NCBI RefSeq assembly: GCF_002257645.1
Contig: NZ_NQMO01000008.1
Coordinates: forward strand, 186,001 to 250,000
DNA: 64,000 nt
Reading direction: 5' to 3'
Source of the DNA: Paenibacillus sp. XY044
GTDB lineage: Bacteria; Bacillota; Bacilli; Paenibacillales; Paenibacillaceae
Positions 25,217 through 32,521 of the stretch are shown piece after piece. Below the pieces are notes generated by a model that did no database searches, was not told the DNA's origin, and saw nothing but the letters and a program-made list of their open reading frames with translations. The first letter of the stretch is position 1; each line of letters begins with the position of its first letter. A program made the position numbers and the translations under genes.

Positions 25217-25444
25217 CCAAATCCCCCCAGCTCTCATGAACCAGCCTATGAAACGGCCCGTTTCCTCTTTTACAACCCATTAACCAAATGTGAGGAGAAT
25301 GATTCAGGGAGCTGCTGCCATTGCCCCAGAAGACTTCACAGTTTAGTTTGAACATCCTGGCGTTATATCTGGCCGGGATGTTTTTTTGCGCGTGCGGAAG
25401 TTTACCTATTTACATACAGATATTTAACCTGGGAGGGATTGGGT

Positions 25445-25915
25445 ATGAAACAACTCGTGATCGCATTGTTCCGGACGAGGCAGGATGCGGCGCTGGCGAT
25501 CAGCGCGCTTTGGGAGCGTCGTTTTGACAAAAAGGATGTTTCGCTGCTTGCCCTTGACAAGAGACAGCTATCTATCATATGCCGGGATACCGGCTTGAAA
25601 GAACCTGTATCCAGGCATGGCACCAGCGGATTATTCGGCGAAATCCGGGATCTAACCTCCAGCCTGACGATGCGGGATCAAATCACCTGGGCATCGGGAC
25701 CGGCAGCGGCCAAACTCGGGGGAGCGGAAGTCGGAGGGAAGAATGACGGACTGGTGGTCAGCCTGGTGGGGATCGGGGTCCCTGTACAGGATGCAGAGAA
25801 CTATGAGAAGCTGCTTATTCAGGGGAACTTTATGGTCATCGTAGAGTGCAGCAAGGAGCGAAGCATCGAGGCGCAGCATGTTCTTGAGGACCATAAATGC
25901 GTCGAGACGAAATAA
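25445..25915 (+). CDS. General-stress-type protein (YflT/DUF1269-like)
   Basis: 156 aa. A ferredoxin-like N-terminus (MKQLVIALFRTRQDAALAISALWERRF) and a C-terminal GIGVPVQDAENYEKLLIQGNFMVIVEC block match proteins of the YflT/low-temperature-induced type that carry a glycine-rich helical insert. Here the central insert is short. Start ATG 25445 has GGGAGGGA six bases upstream. Function of the family is not established; assignment is by pattern, not by search. Confidence 0.6.
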   Translation: MKQLVIALFRTRQDAALAISALWERRFDKKDVSLLALDKRQLSIICRDTGLKEPVSRHGTSGLFGEIRDLTSSLTMRDQITWASGPAAAKLGGAEVGGKNDGLVVSLVGIGVPVQDAENYEKLLIQGNFMVIVECSKERSIEAQHVLEDHKCVETK

Positions 25916-26019
25916 TCGATGACGTAATTTCAAAGAAGCCGGAACGTATTTAACGGTAGTTTTTCTTGCGATATAAGGAAGCCCGAGTCTCTGAAGCTTA
26001 TACTGACTAATATCTAATA

Positions 26020-26047
26020 AAAAAAGGCGATCGAGTACCGATCCCCT
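26020..26047 (-). terminator. Terminator of the 53-aa gene
   Basis: Read on the minus strand, GGGGATCGG and TCGATCGCC form an imperfect stem and are followed by a seven-base T-run. Confidence 0.6.
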
Positions 26048-26052
26048 TTCGG

Positions 26053-26214
26053 TCAATAAATGATTCTGCGGCTTAAGTTGACGGCTGTTCCGTATTTCTT
26101 GCTGAGGATCTTGGCTTCTTCGGTGACGTAGGCGAGGATATGCTGCAGCCGCTGGCTGACCGGCCAGATGGTTTCTTTGACTTCTCCGTGAACGATGACG
26201 TCAAATACGATCAT
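26053..26214 (-). CDS. Small conserved-looking protein, 53 aa
   Basis: Start ATG 26214 with AGGAGG nine bases upstream (minus strand). It begins MIVFDVIVHGEVKETIWPVS and then has a helical middle (LQHILAYVTEEAKILSKKYG). No transmembrane segment, signal or metal motif. I do not recognise a named family. It is a monocistronic unit with its own terminator. Confidence 0.7.
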   Translation of the reverse strand: MIVFDVIVHGEVKETIWPVSQRLQHILAYVTEEAKILSKKYGTAVNLSRRIIY

Positions 26215-26386
26215 CCATGAATACCTCCTTATATGCGTGATAAATCCATGATAAAATACAACCATCAGAGAGGAATCAATTTGGATGGAGCGGTTTGTAA
26301 ACTCTACGGTTTATACTCGCATTACATAAGACGGGTACGATAGGTTGGCAAGGTTTGTGAGAAAACCAGTCGGGAGGTTGAAAGAG

Positions 26387-27127
26387 TTGGATTCTATTAT
26401 TAATTTCGCCCACCGGGGCGCATCAGCGGTATGTCCTGAAAATACGATAGCCGCTTTTGCCCGCAGTTTGGAGCTGGGAGCCACGGGGATTGAAACCGAT
26501 GTTCAGTTGTCCAGGGACGGCCGGCTCATCCTGATTCACGACGAAACACTGTCACGGACCACAAACGGGAGTGGGTGGGTCCAAGATCATGACTTAGAAG
26601 AGCTGCGCAAGCTGGATGCCGGAAGCTGGTTCCATCCTGATTTTGCTGAGGAGCGCCTTCCGCTGCTGGAAGAGCTGCTGGAACTGGTTCAGAACACCGG
26701 GACCGTCATCAACATCGAGTTGAAAAATACCAAGGTACCGTATGCAGGGCTTGAAGAGAAGGTCATCGACATGGTAAGACGCTATAACATGAGCGAACGG
26801 ATCGTCATCTCAAGCTTCAATCATTATTCCCTGCTGCTTTGCAAGCAGCTCGCGCCTGAAATTCGTACCGGCATTCTATACATGGAGGGACTGTATGAGC
26901 CGTGGGAGTACGCCCGCAGCGTTCAGGCAGATGCCCTGCATGCCTACCATTTTGCGGTCCTGCCTGAATTTGTAGTGGGAGCAAAGGCGGCAGGAAAGGT
27001 ATACCATCCATGGACGGTCAACGAAGAGAAGGAGATGCAGCGGCTCATCGATGCCGGGGCAGCCGGTATCATCACCGACTACCCGGATAAGCTGGCTGCG
27101 CTGCTGAGCGCTTCGGTGCGCTCTTAA
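26387..27127 (+). CDS. Glycerophosphodiester phosphodiesterase, UgpQ/GDPD type
   Basis: 246 aa TIM-barrel enzyme releasing glycerol-3-phosphate from phosphodiesters. Near the N-terminus FAHRGASAVCPENT holds the catalytic His and metal-binding residues; GIETDVQLSRDG and LIHDETLSRTTNG give the Glu, Asp and second His; INIELKNT and the C-terminal TVNEEKEMQRLIDAGAAGIITDYP complete the family pattern. No signal peptide, so cytosolic. TTG 26387 is preferred because GGGAGG lies nine bases upstream; TTG 26345 is possible. Confidence 0.9.
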   Translation: MDSIINFAHRGASAVCPENTIAAFARSLELGATGIETDVQLSRDGRLILIHDETLSRTTNGSGWVQDHDLEELRKLDAGSWFHPDFAEERLPLLEELLELVQNTGTVINIELKNTKVPYAGLEEKVIDMVRRYNMSERIVISSFNHYSLLLCKQLAPEIRTGILYMEGLYEPWEYARSVQADALHAYHFAVLPEFVVGAKAAGKVYHPWTVNEEKEMQRLIDAGAAGIITDYPDKLAALLSASVRS

Positions 27128-27133
27128 AACACA

Positions 27134-27167
27134 GATAACCCGATGCCAGGGCGGCATCGGGTTATTT
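27134..27167 (+). terminator. Terminator of the GDPD gene
   Basis: ATAACCCGATGCC and GGCATCGGGTTAT form a perfect 13-bp stem with a short loop, followed by TTTG. The T-run is short. Confidence 0.7.
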
Positions 27168-27205
27168 TGTGCCCGTAATCGTCTCGAGAACGATGGGGGA
27201 ACGCG

Positions 27206-27379
27206 TCAACCCTGGTGGTCTGGCGAATCCCCGCTCGATTTATGCTTACCTTCCTTTACTTCCCGGGATCCTTCTTCCAGGACATCTTCAATCATGTCCG
27301 TAGATGACGGCGTTTCATGATCGGGATCCGGAATGGGGTCAACCCCGGGGAAACGATCTTCTTCGTTCGGCTTATTCAT
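27206..27379 (-). CDS. Acidic low-complexity small protein, 57 aa
   Basis: Start ATG 27379 with GGAAGGACG upstream on the minus strand. Rich in Asp, Glu, Pro and Ser (EEDRFPGVDPIPDPDHETPSS), predicted disordered, with no Cys. Similar short acidic proteins are common in spore-formers but I cannot name a family. It lies downstream of the 64-aa gene in the same direction, with a 164-bp gap. Confidence 0.6.
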   Translation of the reverse strand: MNKPNEEDRFPGVDPIPDPDHETPSSTDMIEDVLEEGSREVKEGKHKSSGDSPDHQG

Positions 27380-27543
27380 CGCGACACGTCCTTCCCGTAA
27401 AATCGTCGGTACTTCCATAGTGTGTTCCTTATATGTAAGGATAAACCGTTCTGAGAGGCGATGAACCACTTTTCCTGCGCCGTACGATCCGGATCGTTCA
27501 TCTTTATATAAAAAATAAAGCTGCCCCGGAAGGGCAGCGAATA

Positions 27544-27738
27544 CTAACGGATATGAATGAGACATGACAAGTGGCCGACTTCGTCCAGCGGAATCCACAT
27601 GGAACCGTATACAGTCCGCATTTTTAATGTGCCCGGATCTTCTGATTTCTCGGGGATCCCGGTAATAGATTCACCTTCCAAATTTTGAACGAATAAATGG
27701 TGGCCGCGGCGGATCGCCATTTCGATTTCCTTTTCCAT
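27544..27738 (-). CDS. Small conserved-looking protein, 64 aa
   Basis: Start ATG 27738 with AGGAGAATAGTC upstream. Begins MEKEIEMAIRRGHHLFVQN and continues with mixed alpha/beta composition (VYGSMWIPLDEVGHLSCLIHI). No membrane segment. Family not recognised. The open frame extends further upstream, but the region above lacks a good start. Confidence 0.65.
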   Translation of the reverse strand: MEKEIEMAIRRGHHLFVQNLEGESITGIPEKSEDPGTLKMRTVYGSMWIPLDEVGHLSCLIHIR

Positions 27739-27895
27739 GAGACTATTCTCCTGTCTCCACAAACGGGTAAGACTTTTGTATCAATAACTATCTTTATCAT
27801 AAGATAATTTTCGTTTAATGGATAGAGAACAGGTGTTTGATTGGTGGGGATATGGACCTAAAATTTGAATTTCATTTGAACTTTTCCGCTGAAAA

Positions 27896-27924
27896 AGAAA
27901 AAAAGCCCTCCGTCTGGAGGGGCA
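27896..27924 (-). terminator. Terminator of yjfB
   Basis: On the minus strand GCCCCTCC and GGAGGGC pair across AGAC and run into TTTTTTTC. Confidence 0.75.
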
Positions 27925-27940
27925 GAAAAGAAAGCATGTT

Positions 27941-28117
27941 CTAAATCCGGACATCTAGACGATTTCCTAAATGGGGTACGGCGCTGCTGTCCAGCATTTT
28001 GACCAGGGACTGACCGTCCTGTGAGGCTTGATCCTTTGCGATTTTGAGCACCTGGATGCTCACATTTTGGGCAAGCCGGGACTGGCTCATGGCCATCGAT
28101 AAAGCAGGGATATCCAT
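27941..28117 (-). CDS. yjfB: YjfB-type putative motility protein, 58 aa
   Basis: A short gene read from ATG 28117 to TAG 27941, with GAGGAGG six bases upstream. It begins MDIPALSMAMSQSRLAQ, continues VSIQVLKIAKDQ, and ends PHLGNRLDVRI; these are the conserved blocks of the YjfB family, annotated as putative motility proteins in Bacillus. No flagellar genes are nearby. Flanked by its own terminator. Confidence 0.85.
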   Translation of the reverse strand: MDIPALSMAMSQSRLAQNVSIQVLKIAKDQASQDGQSLVKMLDSSAVPHLGNRLDVRI

Positions 28118-28185
28118 CATATGCCTCCTCTATGTAAAATGGGTAACATCTATGTTATCGGATTTTCGGTGTGTTTTATAAAATA

Positions 28186-28222
28186 ATGCCGCCCAGGAAC
28201 CGAGGTTCCTGGGCGGTGATCA
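28186..28222 (-). terminator. Terminator of the His-rich gene
   Basis: CCGCCCAGGAACC and GGTTCCTGGGCGG form a 13-bp perfect stem. On the minus strand the hairpin is followed by ATTATTTTAT, T-rich enough for termination after the 28260-28511 gene. Confidence 0.7.
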
Positions 28223-28259
28223 GGGGGAACATGCTTGATGTCATCCGAAAGATCCGGAA

Positions 28260-28511
28260 TTAATACATCATGTCTCCACGGAAGTGGTCGCGACAGTGGC
28301 AGTCTCTATGGTGGCGCTTTTTGAAGTGGTGGCGATTCTTGTGAATCTTATGGCAGGACACATGTTTTTCTTTGTGGACCTTTTTGATTACAGGCTCCCA
28401 GTCGACTTTGATGAAAATGGTTTTCTTGATCTCTTTTTTAAGGACGACCGGTTTTGGTCTGCGTACATGACAGTTACGACGGTGATCATGGTCATGGAAA
28501 AATTTACCCAT
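28260..28511 (-). CDS. His/Lys-rich cysteine-containing protein, possible spore-coat type
   Basis: 83 aa, start ATG 28511 with AAAGGTGGGG upstream. The N-terminus MGKFFHDHDHRRNCHV and C-terminus HHFKKRHHRDCHC are packed with His, Arg and Lys, with four Cys in all and an intervening KKEIKKTIFIKVDW strand-like segment. Such composition is seen in spore-coat and metal-binding proteins; coat function is only inference. Monocistronic, with a strong terminator. Confidence 0.7.
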   Translation of the reverse strand: MGKFFHDHDHRRNCHVRRPKPVVLKKEIKKTIFIKVDWEPVIKKVHKEKHVSCHKIHKNRHHFKKRHHRDCHCRDHFRGDMMY

Positions 28512-28671
28512 TTGGTTACCCCACCTTTGTTGGAAAATGTGAAACCTGAGATATCGTATGTAACGGTTTCTTTCGCAAACACGGCGAAGGTCCAGATGGG
28601 AACAAAATAGATGATCATCTTAACGGTGCTCGGGGGCCAACAACTCTCCAGTATACTGTGAAAATAACAAA

Positions 28672-28741
28672 AAAACCTTGATCCATAAGAACTCAAGGTT
28701 CTTTAATCGATGATCTGCAGTGGGCTCGGACCACTGATCCC
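28672..28741. repeat. Degenerate copy of tRNA-Val 3' end plus terminator (candidate att site)
   Basis: GATGATCTGCAGTGGGCTCG at 28709-28728, followed by GACCACTGATCCC, repeats the 3' T-arm and acceptor part of the tRNA-Val gene at 33722-33794, in the same orientation. The preceding AACCTTGA...TCAAGGTT hairpin (28674-28700) also resembles the tRNA-Val terminator at 33681-33716. The T-loop is altered and the 5' half of a tRNA is absent, so this is not a working tRNA. Confidence 0.75.
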
Positions 28742-28834
28742 AAAGGTGGGCATGCCCGATTCGTCGTTGGATAGCAATAAGGATAGAATCAAAGTTGTTA
28801 TCTGTTTCATCTTCTAAAGGAGGGACCTCATACT

Positions 28835-29064
28835 GTGACGCAAGGATTGAGGATCTTGAGAAACGGATCGAGGAGCTGGAGAAACGCATAAATATGAGCG
28901 GCAATCAAACGCCGCCAGTATGGGCTCACAAGGCGCTTGAGGCGGCCATGGCCGTAGGCGCTATCAAGACTTCTAACGACAAATCACAGGCAGAGCTGTT
29001 GTGCATTCAAATCCTTAACAACCTGGGCCTGTTCGATCGTAGCGTAAAAAACGGATTGATTTGA
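28835..29064 (+). pseudogene. Frameshifted coiled-coil small protein, possibly phage-derived
   Basis: AAAGGAGGG precedes GTG 28835 (codons M/V-T-Q), but the long frame starts one base out, at AGG 28843 (RIEDLEKRIEELEKRI...). One extra base near 28842 would join them into a continuous MTQ-RIEDLEKR protein of about 77 aa. The rest is a heptad coiled coil, then PVWAHKALEAAMAVGAIKTSNDKS, then ILNNLGLFD, a pattern seen in small proteins beside phage lysis genes. Either a real frameshift or a base error. It directly follows the tRNA-Val repeat. Confidence 0.6.
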
Positions 29065-29354
29065 ACCAGGTGGGCGAATGCCAATGAATAGCAAGTAGAA
29101 CTACGGACTCTAGGTGTCTCGTGAGCAATCCGGAGGCGAGCATAGTCTTCCTGATAAGGACAAGAGTCAGGAATGATGAAGACCCTGTTGATTATGTTTT
29201 TTGTTGTATGTAAGAACCAATTATCTATAGGGGCATATAGTATAGTAGCTCATGAAATCTCTTTGATGAATTAAGGTGCAGCCCGCTTTCGAAGCGGGCA
29301 TTTTCATTAGGGAAAAATTTTAAAATACACAAGCGCCTAAGTGGGGGGGCTATC
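29065..29354. other. Intergenic stretch with one hairpin
   Basis: No convincing gene in either strand. A hairpin GCCCGCTTTCGAAGCGGGC at about 29282-29300 is followed by ATTTTCATT and may terminate upstream transcription. The rest is AT-rich sequence without recognised motifs. Confidence 0.5.
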
Positions 29355-29465
29355 ATGAGCTTCGTCAGAAGTATTGGATATGGGTGCTGCCCTAATAATA
29401 TAGGTGGTATCTTGGTGCTCTTTATTCTGTTAGTAATTATTTTGAAAGCATTTTGTTCTGTTTGA
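29355..29465 (+). CDS. YjcZ-family sporulation miniprotein, 36 aa
   Basis: ATG 29355 to TGA 29465, with GGGGGGGC upstream. A glycine-containing N-terminus with two Cys (SIGYGCCPNNIGG) precedes a single hydrophobic helix (ILVLFILLVIILKAF). This is the YjcZ/YhjR-type pattern found in spore-formers, although the N-terminal glycine run is shorter than usual. First of three tandem copies. Confidence 0.75.
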   Translation: MSFVRSIGYGCCPNNIGGILVLFILLVIILKAFCSV

Positions 29466-29604
29466 AAACAAAACAAGGGGCACCCTTAGAGTTAATAAAA
29501 AGAACTCCAAGAAGAAAAAAAATCACATATCAGGTGTGTTTACCTATACCAAATAATGGAACATACATATTGTGTTATTAACTTCTGGCAAAGGAGGTAC
29601 ATGT

Positions 29605-29724
29605 ATGAGCGATGGTGTTGTTGGTGGCGTAGGTTACGGATACGGCTTGCATAACAATGTTGGTGCTATCCTTGTGCTTTTTATTCTGTTGGTAATTATC
29701 TTGTCGGCATTTTGTTGGAGATAA
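29605..29724 (+). CDS. YjcZ-family sporulation miniprotein, 39 aa
   Basis: ATG 29605 to TAA 29724, with AAGGAGGTACATGT immediately upstream. It begins MSDGVVGGVGYGYGLHNN and continues with the hydrophobic segment AILVLFILLVIIL, ending FCWR. Classic YjcZ composition. Followed by its own terminator. Confidence 0.88.
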   Translation: MSDGVVGGVGYGYGLHNNVGAILVLFILLVIILSAFCWR

Positions 29725-29748
29725 AGAATGGGAACGAGTAGTGACGAA

Positions 29749-29786
29749 AACCCTGTTGGCTATCAGCTGGCAGGGTTGTTTTTTTG
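29749..29786 (+). terminator. Terminator after the second YjcZ gene
   Basis: AACCCTGTTGGC and GCTGGCAGGGTT pair around TATCA and run into TGTTTTTTT. Confidence 0.8.
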
Positions 29787-29909
29787 ATTCATTCTAATTT
29801 ATAGTCCGAAACGTAAAAAATGAGTGTTTGCCCTTGAGAAGTTTGCCCTTCCCAAATGCTCATTTATCCATAAGATATGATGTACTCTTAACTAAAGGAG
29901 GGCTTACTC

Positions 29910-30026
29910 ATGAGTGAAGTTGTAGGCGGAGCAGGTTATGGTTATGGTGGTCTTGGTACCAGCACTGCAGCTATCTTAGTCCTATTCATCTTGCTGGTTA
30001 TCATAACTAAATCTTTCTTTTTCTAA
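29910..30026 (+). CDS. YjcZ-family sporulation miniprotein, 38 aa
   Basis: ATG 29910 to TAA 30026, with AAAGGAGGGC upstream. N-terminus MSEVVGGAGYGYGGLGTSTA, then the hydrophobic AILVLFILLVIIT, ending KSFFF. It differs from the copy at 32405 at only three residues (8, 12, 34). Followed by a terminator at 30039-30070. Confidence 0.9.
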   Translation: MSEVVGGAGYGYGGLGTSTAAILVLFILLVIITKSFFF

Positions 30027-30038
30027 GTGAACATCATT

Positions 30039-30077
30039 AAACCCTGTCAGCTTGTGCTGGCAGGGTTTAATTGTTTT
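30039..30077 (+). terminator. Terminator after the third YjcZ gene
   Basis: TTAAACCCTGTCAGC and GCTGGCAGGGTTTAA pair around TTGT and are followed by TTGTTTTT. The stem sequence resembles the terminator at 29749, in line with duplication of the gene plus terminator unit. Confidence 0.8.
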
Positions 30078-30327
30078 TGGAGCATTTTGAATAACCTCTG
30101 CATATATTGATTTGCCGCCGCGATTACTTGCACTTCTCTATTTACATCCGTCCGAAATATCCCATCCCGTATCTGTAGGATGGGATATTCTAATTATCCT
30201 GTAATCATAAATATGTAGAGGGTTTAGCACTCCGCTCATTCGTAGAACTTCAATTATGGCTCATCCTACAAACGTGGAATGAGCCATTATCTATATACCG
30301 CTTTGCTCATACCCAATCCTGATTAAT
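30078..30327. other. AT-rich intergenic stretch with two hairpins
   Basis: No gene seen. Two imperfect hairpins are present: AATATCCCATCC with GGATGGGATATT (30156-30189), and AATTATGGCTCAT with ATGAGCCATTAT (about 30252-30290). Neither has a clear T-run. Confidence 0.5.
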
Positions 30328-30501
30328 TCATATGATACATTGTACGGATGTATGAATAGCTTCATTCCCGTCACGTAAATCGGGAAAACTATGAATCCTG
30401 TCGGGCATACGGAATATCTCTTGCCAGTGTCCAATCGCCGGATTCGTTGCCTCCTCGATCAGTTCAAAGTCGATTACTTCGCTATTCTCTTTTATCCTTA
30501 A
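30328..30501 (-). pseudogene. Open in-frame remnant after the SDR stop codon
   Basis: Directly after the SDR stop (TAG at 30502-30504 on the minus strand) the same frame stays open for about 57 codons. It reads LRIKENSEVIDFELIEEATN, then PAIGHWQEIFRMPDRIHSFP, then DLRDGNEAIHTS. It has protein-like composition but no start codon or ribosome-binding site. It could be a decayed downstream gene, or the tail of a once longer reading frame. Family not recognised. Confidence 0.4.
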
Positions 30502-31233
30502 CTACACAATGGATTGCCCTCCATCCACATGCAAAACGCTGCCCGTGCTAAATCCGTTACGGATGAGATAGAGCACACTTTCGGCGACATCCTCAGCGGT
30601 CCCGATCCGATTTATAGGGAGACCAGAGGCCACATGTTGGAAAAACTGATTGCGGGTAGTAACGTCCATACTGCTGTGAGCTGGTGTGTCGATAGTGCCT
30701 GGAGAAACCACGTTGACCCGAATAGGAGAGAGCTCGAGTGCCAGAGCTTGACCCAAAAAGGTAACCGCCGCATTCACCGAGCCGAGAACCACCGTTTCTT
30801 TGGCCGGCTTGAATGCTGCCGCTCCCGAAAACAGCGTAACCGAGCCTTCGTTCGATAGCCAAGGCGCTGCATGTTTAACCAACTGGTAGGGACCGAAAAA
30901 TTTGCTGGCGAATAATTCCTTCACGGTTTGCATCTGGGACTCTTTAAAATCGACCAAGGAAGTTTCTGAAGCGCTAATCACGAGATGATCGAACTGCTTG
31001 ATCCGCTGTTTGAAAAATTGTTTTACCTGCTGTTCATCCATCATATCCAGAACATAATCCTCTACATTCTCACCATAATGAGCGAAGCGTTCTCGCGCAA
31101 GGTCTAGCTTTGTCTGAGATCGTCCAGCAATAACAACCCTAGCCCCTGCTTCAAGTAAGTGACCGGCAGTTGCCAATCCAATACCTGAACTACCTCCAAC
31201 AATCACGACTTTTTTTTCATGTAGTGTATCCAT
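30502..31233 (-). CDS. SDR-family oxidoreductase
   Basis: 243 aa classical short-chain dehydrogenase. The nucleotide-binding VVIVGGSSGIGLATAGHL is at residues 9-26. In place of the usual catalytic Tyr-x-x-x-Lys the region reads GAAAFKPAKETVVLGSVNAAVTFLG, so the catalytic Tyr seems absent, giving an atypical member. RVNVVSPGTIDTPA and the C-terminal GSVLHVDGGQSI are normal. Start ATG 31233 has GGAGGAATAATA upstream. It lies downstream of, and codirectional with, the TetR gene, with an operator between them, so it is probably that regulator's target. Confidence 0.85.
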   Translation of the reverse strand: MDTLHEKKVVIVGGSSGIGLATAGHLLEAGARVVIAGRSQTKLDLARERFAHYGENVEDYVLDMMDEQQVKQFFKQRIKQFDHLVISASETSLVDFKESQMQTVKELFASKFFGPYQLVKHAAPWLSNEGSVTLFSGAAAFKPAKETVVLGSVNAAVTFLGQALALELSPIRVNVVSPGTIDTPAHSSMDVTTRNQFFQHVASGLPINRIGTAEDVAESVLYLIRNGFSTGSVLHVDGGQSIV

Positions 31234-31253
31234 TTATTATTCCTCCATAGTGT

Positions 31254-31269
31254 TTGGTCGACCAACCAA
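31254..31269. promoter_or_regulatory. TetR-type operator between tetR and the SDR gene
   Basis: TTGGTCGACCAACCAA, with the palindromic core TTGGTCGACCAA. The same 16-bp sequence apart from one base recurs at 31878-31893 upstream of the TetR gene. It sits about 20 bp before the SDR start codon. Confidence 0.75.
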
Positions 31270-31289
31270 TAATTATAAAAAATGAAGCA

Positions 31290-31856
31290 TTAAGTGAACG
31301 AAAGATACATTTCACTTAATGTTTCATACGCCGCATCCAAATCGAAGCTCTCGTCAGTCAGTTTGCGCAGAGCCAGCCCATCAAACGCGGCGGTCAAAGT
31401 AGCTGCGATAGCTTCGTGATTAACGCCTTCTTTTCTGACAAGATGAGTGGAGAGTTCGGCAATTTTTCGTTGTTCTTCCTGTAATAGTGCATTCACATGC
31501 GACTTGAGGTTCGAATTATTTAGACCGTTGGAATAAAGTTCGAACCGTAGCCGGTAAAGCTCTAAATCCGCAAATAACCGTTCCTTACCCAACTTTAAAA
31601 CGTGTTCGATTTGCCGGTTGTCCTTTGCTTGCTGGAGAATTTCATCCCAATCCTGAAGGCATTGGCCCTTAGCTTCCTCCAGCACAGCCAAAATAAGCTC
31701 TTCCTTGCTTTTGAAATAATAATGAATCAAGCCTGGTGCGACACCAGCAGCTTGTGCAACACGTTTCATCGAAGTATTTTTAATACCACACTCAATCAAC
31801 AGATCATGCGTCTTGGCGATAATGAGATCCCGATTATTTAGCGGCTCTGTAATCAT
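31290..31856 (-). CDS. TetR/AcrR-family transcriptional regulator
   Basis: 188 aa. N-terminal HTH at about residues 12-58 (IAKTHDLLIECGIKNTSMKRVAQAAGVAPGLIHYYFKSKEELI), followed by a helical ligand-binding domain of low conservation. Start ATG 31856 lies just after an operator half a helix turn away. The two matching operators predict autorepression plus control of the downstream SDR gene. The inducing ligand cannot be read from sequence. Confidence 0.92.
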   Translation of the reverse strand: MITEPLNNRDLIIAKTHDLLIECGIKNTSMKRVAQAAGVAPGLIHYYFKSKEELILAVLEEAKGQCLQDWDEILQQAKDNRQIEHVLKLGKERLFADLELYRLRFELYSNGLNNSNLKSHVNALLQEEQRKIAELSTHLVRKEGVNHEAIAATLTAAFDGLALRKLTDESFDLDAAYETLSEMYLSFT

Positions 31857-31877
31857 ACTTTCTCCCTTCTAACATAT

Positions 31878-31893
31878 TTGGTTGACCAACCAA
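31878..31893. promoter_or_regulatory. TetR-type operator upstream of tetR
   Basis: TTGGTTGACCAACCAA, one base different from the site at 31254-31269. It lies about 21 bp upstream of the TetR start codon. Confidence 0.75.
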
Positions 31894-32404
31894 GCATAAA
31901 ATATTCCTCTATCCTAGTCAAGTCATTATGGCGATGGACAAAGAGCAATTCCCGAGCTATACCGTGTTTCACCCCTTTGTTATATTAACGGAAATGGACT
32001 TCCCGTTTAGCTTAATGGGATGTGGCAGTCTTTTTAGTCCAACATTTATTTTCTTTGGACAGTTGGTTTCTAGGGGTACAAACATTTTACCGAGTTGACG
32101 ACTCTTTTGCTACCATTTAGTGGTTAATCAACATGACTGTTGTAATATCATTACAACATATACGGACGCGCCATTGTGATCCGAAAGTATCGGAAAAAGG
32201 CTCGCCTGCATTTTGCGGGGAGCCTTTTACTTTGTTTTTAAGGTAGGGTTCGCTCATCAATTCGTTTAGAATCCTACCTACATCTGTGGTTGGGAATTTA
32301 TGCACTTTCATAAATTGGGGTTCCGTGTATACCTCTTTGCCCTTACCTAATCCTACCTAATACATAAAATACAATGTACTCTAAATCAAAGGAGGTAGAA
32401 TGAG
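31894..32404. other. Intergenic region, no firm gene
   Basis: About 510 bp. It contains a palindrome TGTTGTAAT-ATC-ATTACAACA at 32138-32158 that looks like an operator. A hairpin AAAGGCTCGCC...GGGGAGCCTTTT lies near 32195-32228. The only open frame (minus strand, about 64 codons near 32117-32311) has no ribosome-binding site and is not recognised. The sequence just before 32405 carries the YjcZ ribosome-binding site AAAGGAGG. Confidence 0.5.
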
Positions 32405-32521
32405 ATGAGTGAAGTTGTAGGCGGAACAGGTTATGGTCATGGTGGTCTTGGTACCAGTACTGCAGCTATCTTAGTTCTTTTCATATTGCTGGTTATCATA
32501 ACTGGATCTTTCTTTTTCTAA
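32405..32521 (+). CDS. YjcZ-family sporulation miniprotein, 38 aa, fourth copy
   Basis: ATG 32405 to TAA 32521, with AAAGGAGGTAGAATGAG upstream. N-terminus MSEVVGGTGYGHGGLGTSTA, then AILVLFILLVIIT, ending GSFFF. Nearly identical to the copy at 29910, including silent positions, so a recent duplication; the TetR/SDR pair lies between them. Confidence 0.9.
   Translation: MSEVVGGTGYGHGGLGTSTAAILVLFILLVIITGSFFF

Noticed and set aside
28284..28610. Plus-strand frame opposite the His-rich gene
   Set aside because: Antisense to a gene with a good ribosome-binding site and terminator; its Val/Phe-rich sequence is the complement of His and Lys codons.
32117..32311. Minus-strand 64-codon frame near the fourth YjcZ gene
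   Set aside because: No ribosome-binding site and no recognised family; too uncertain to call a gene.
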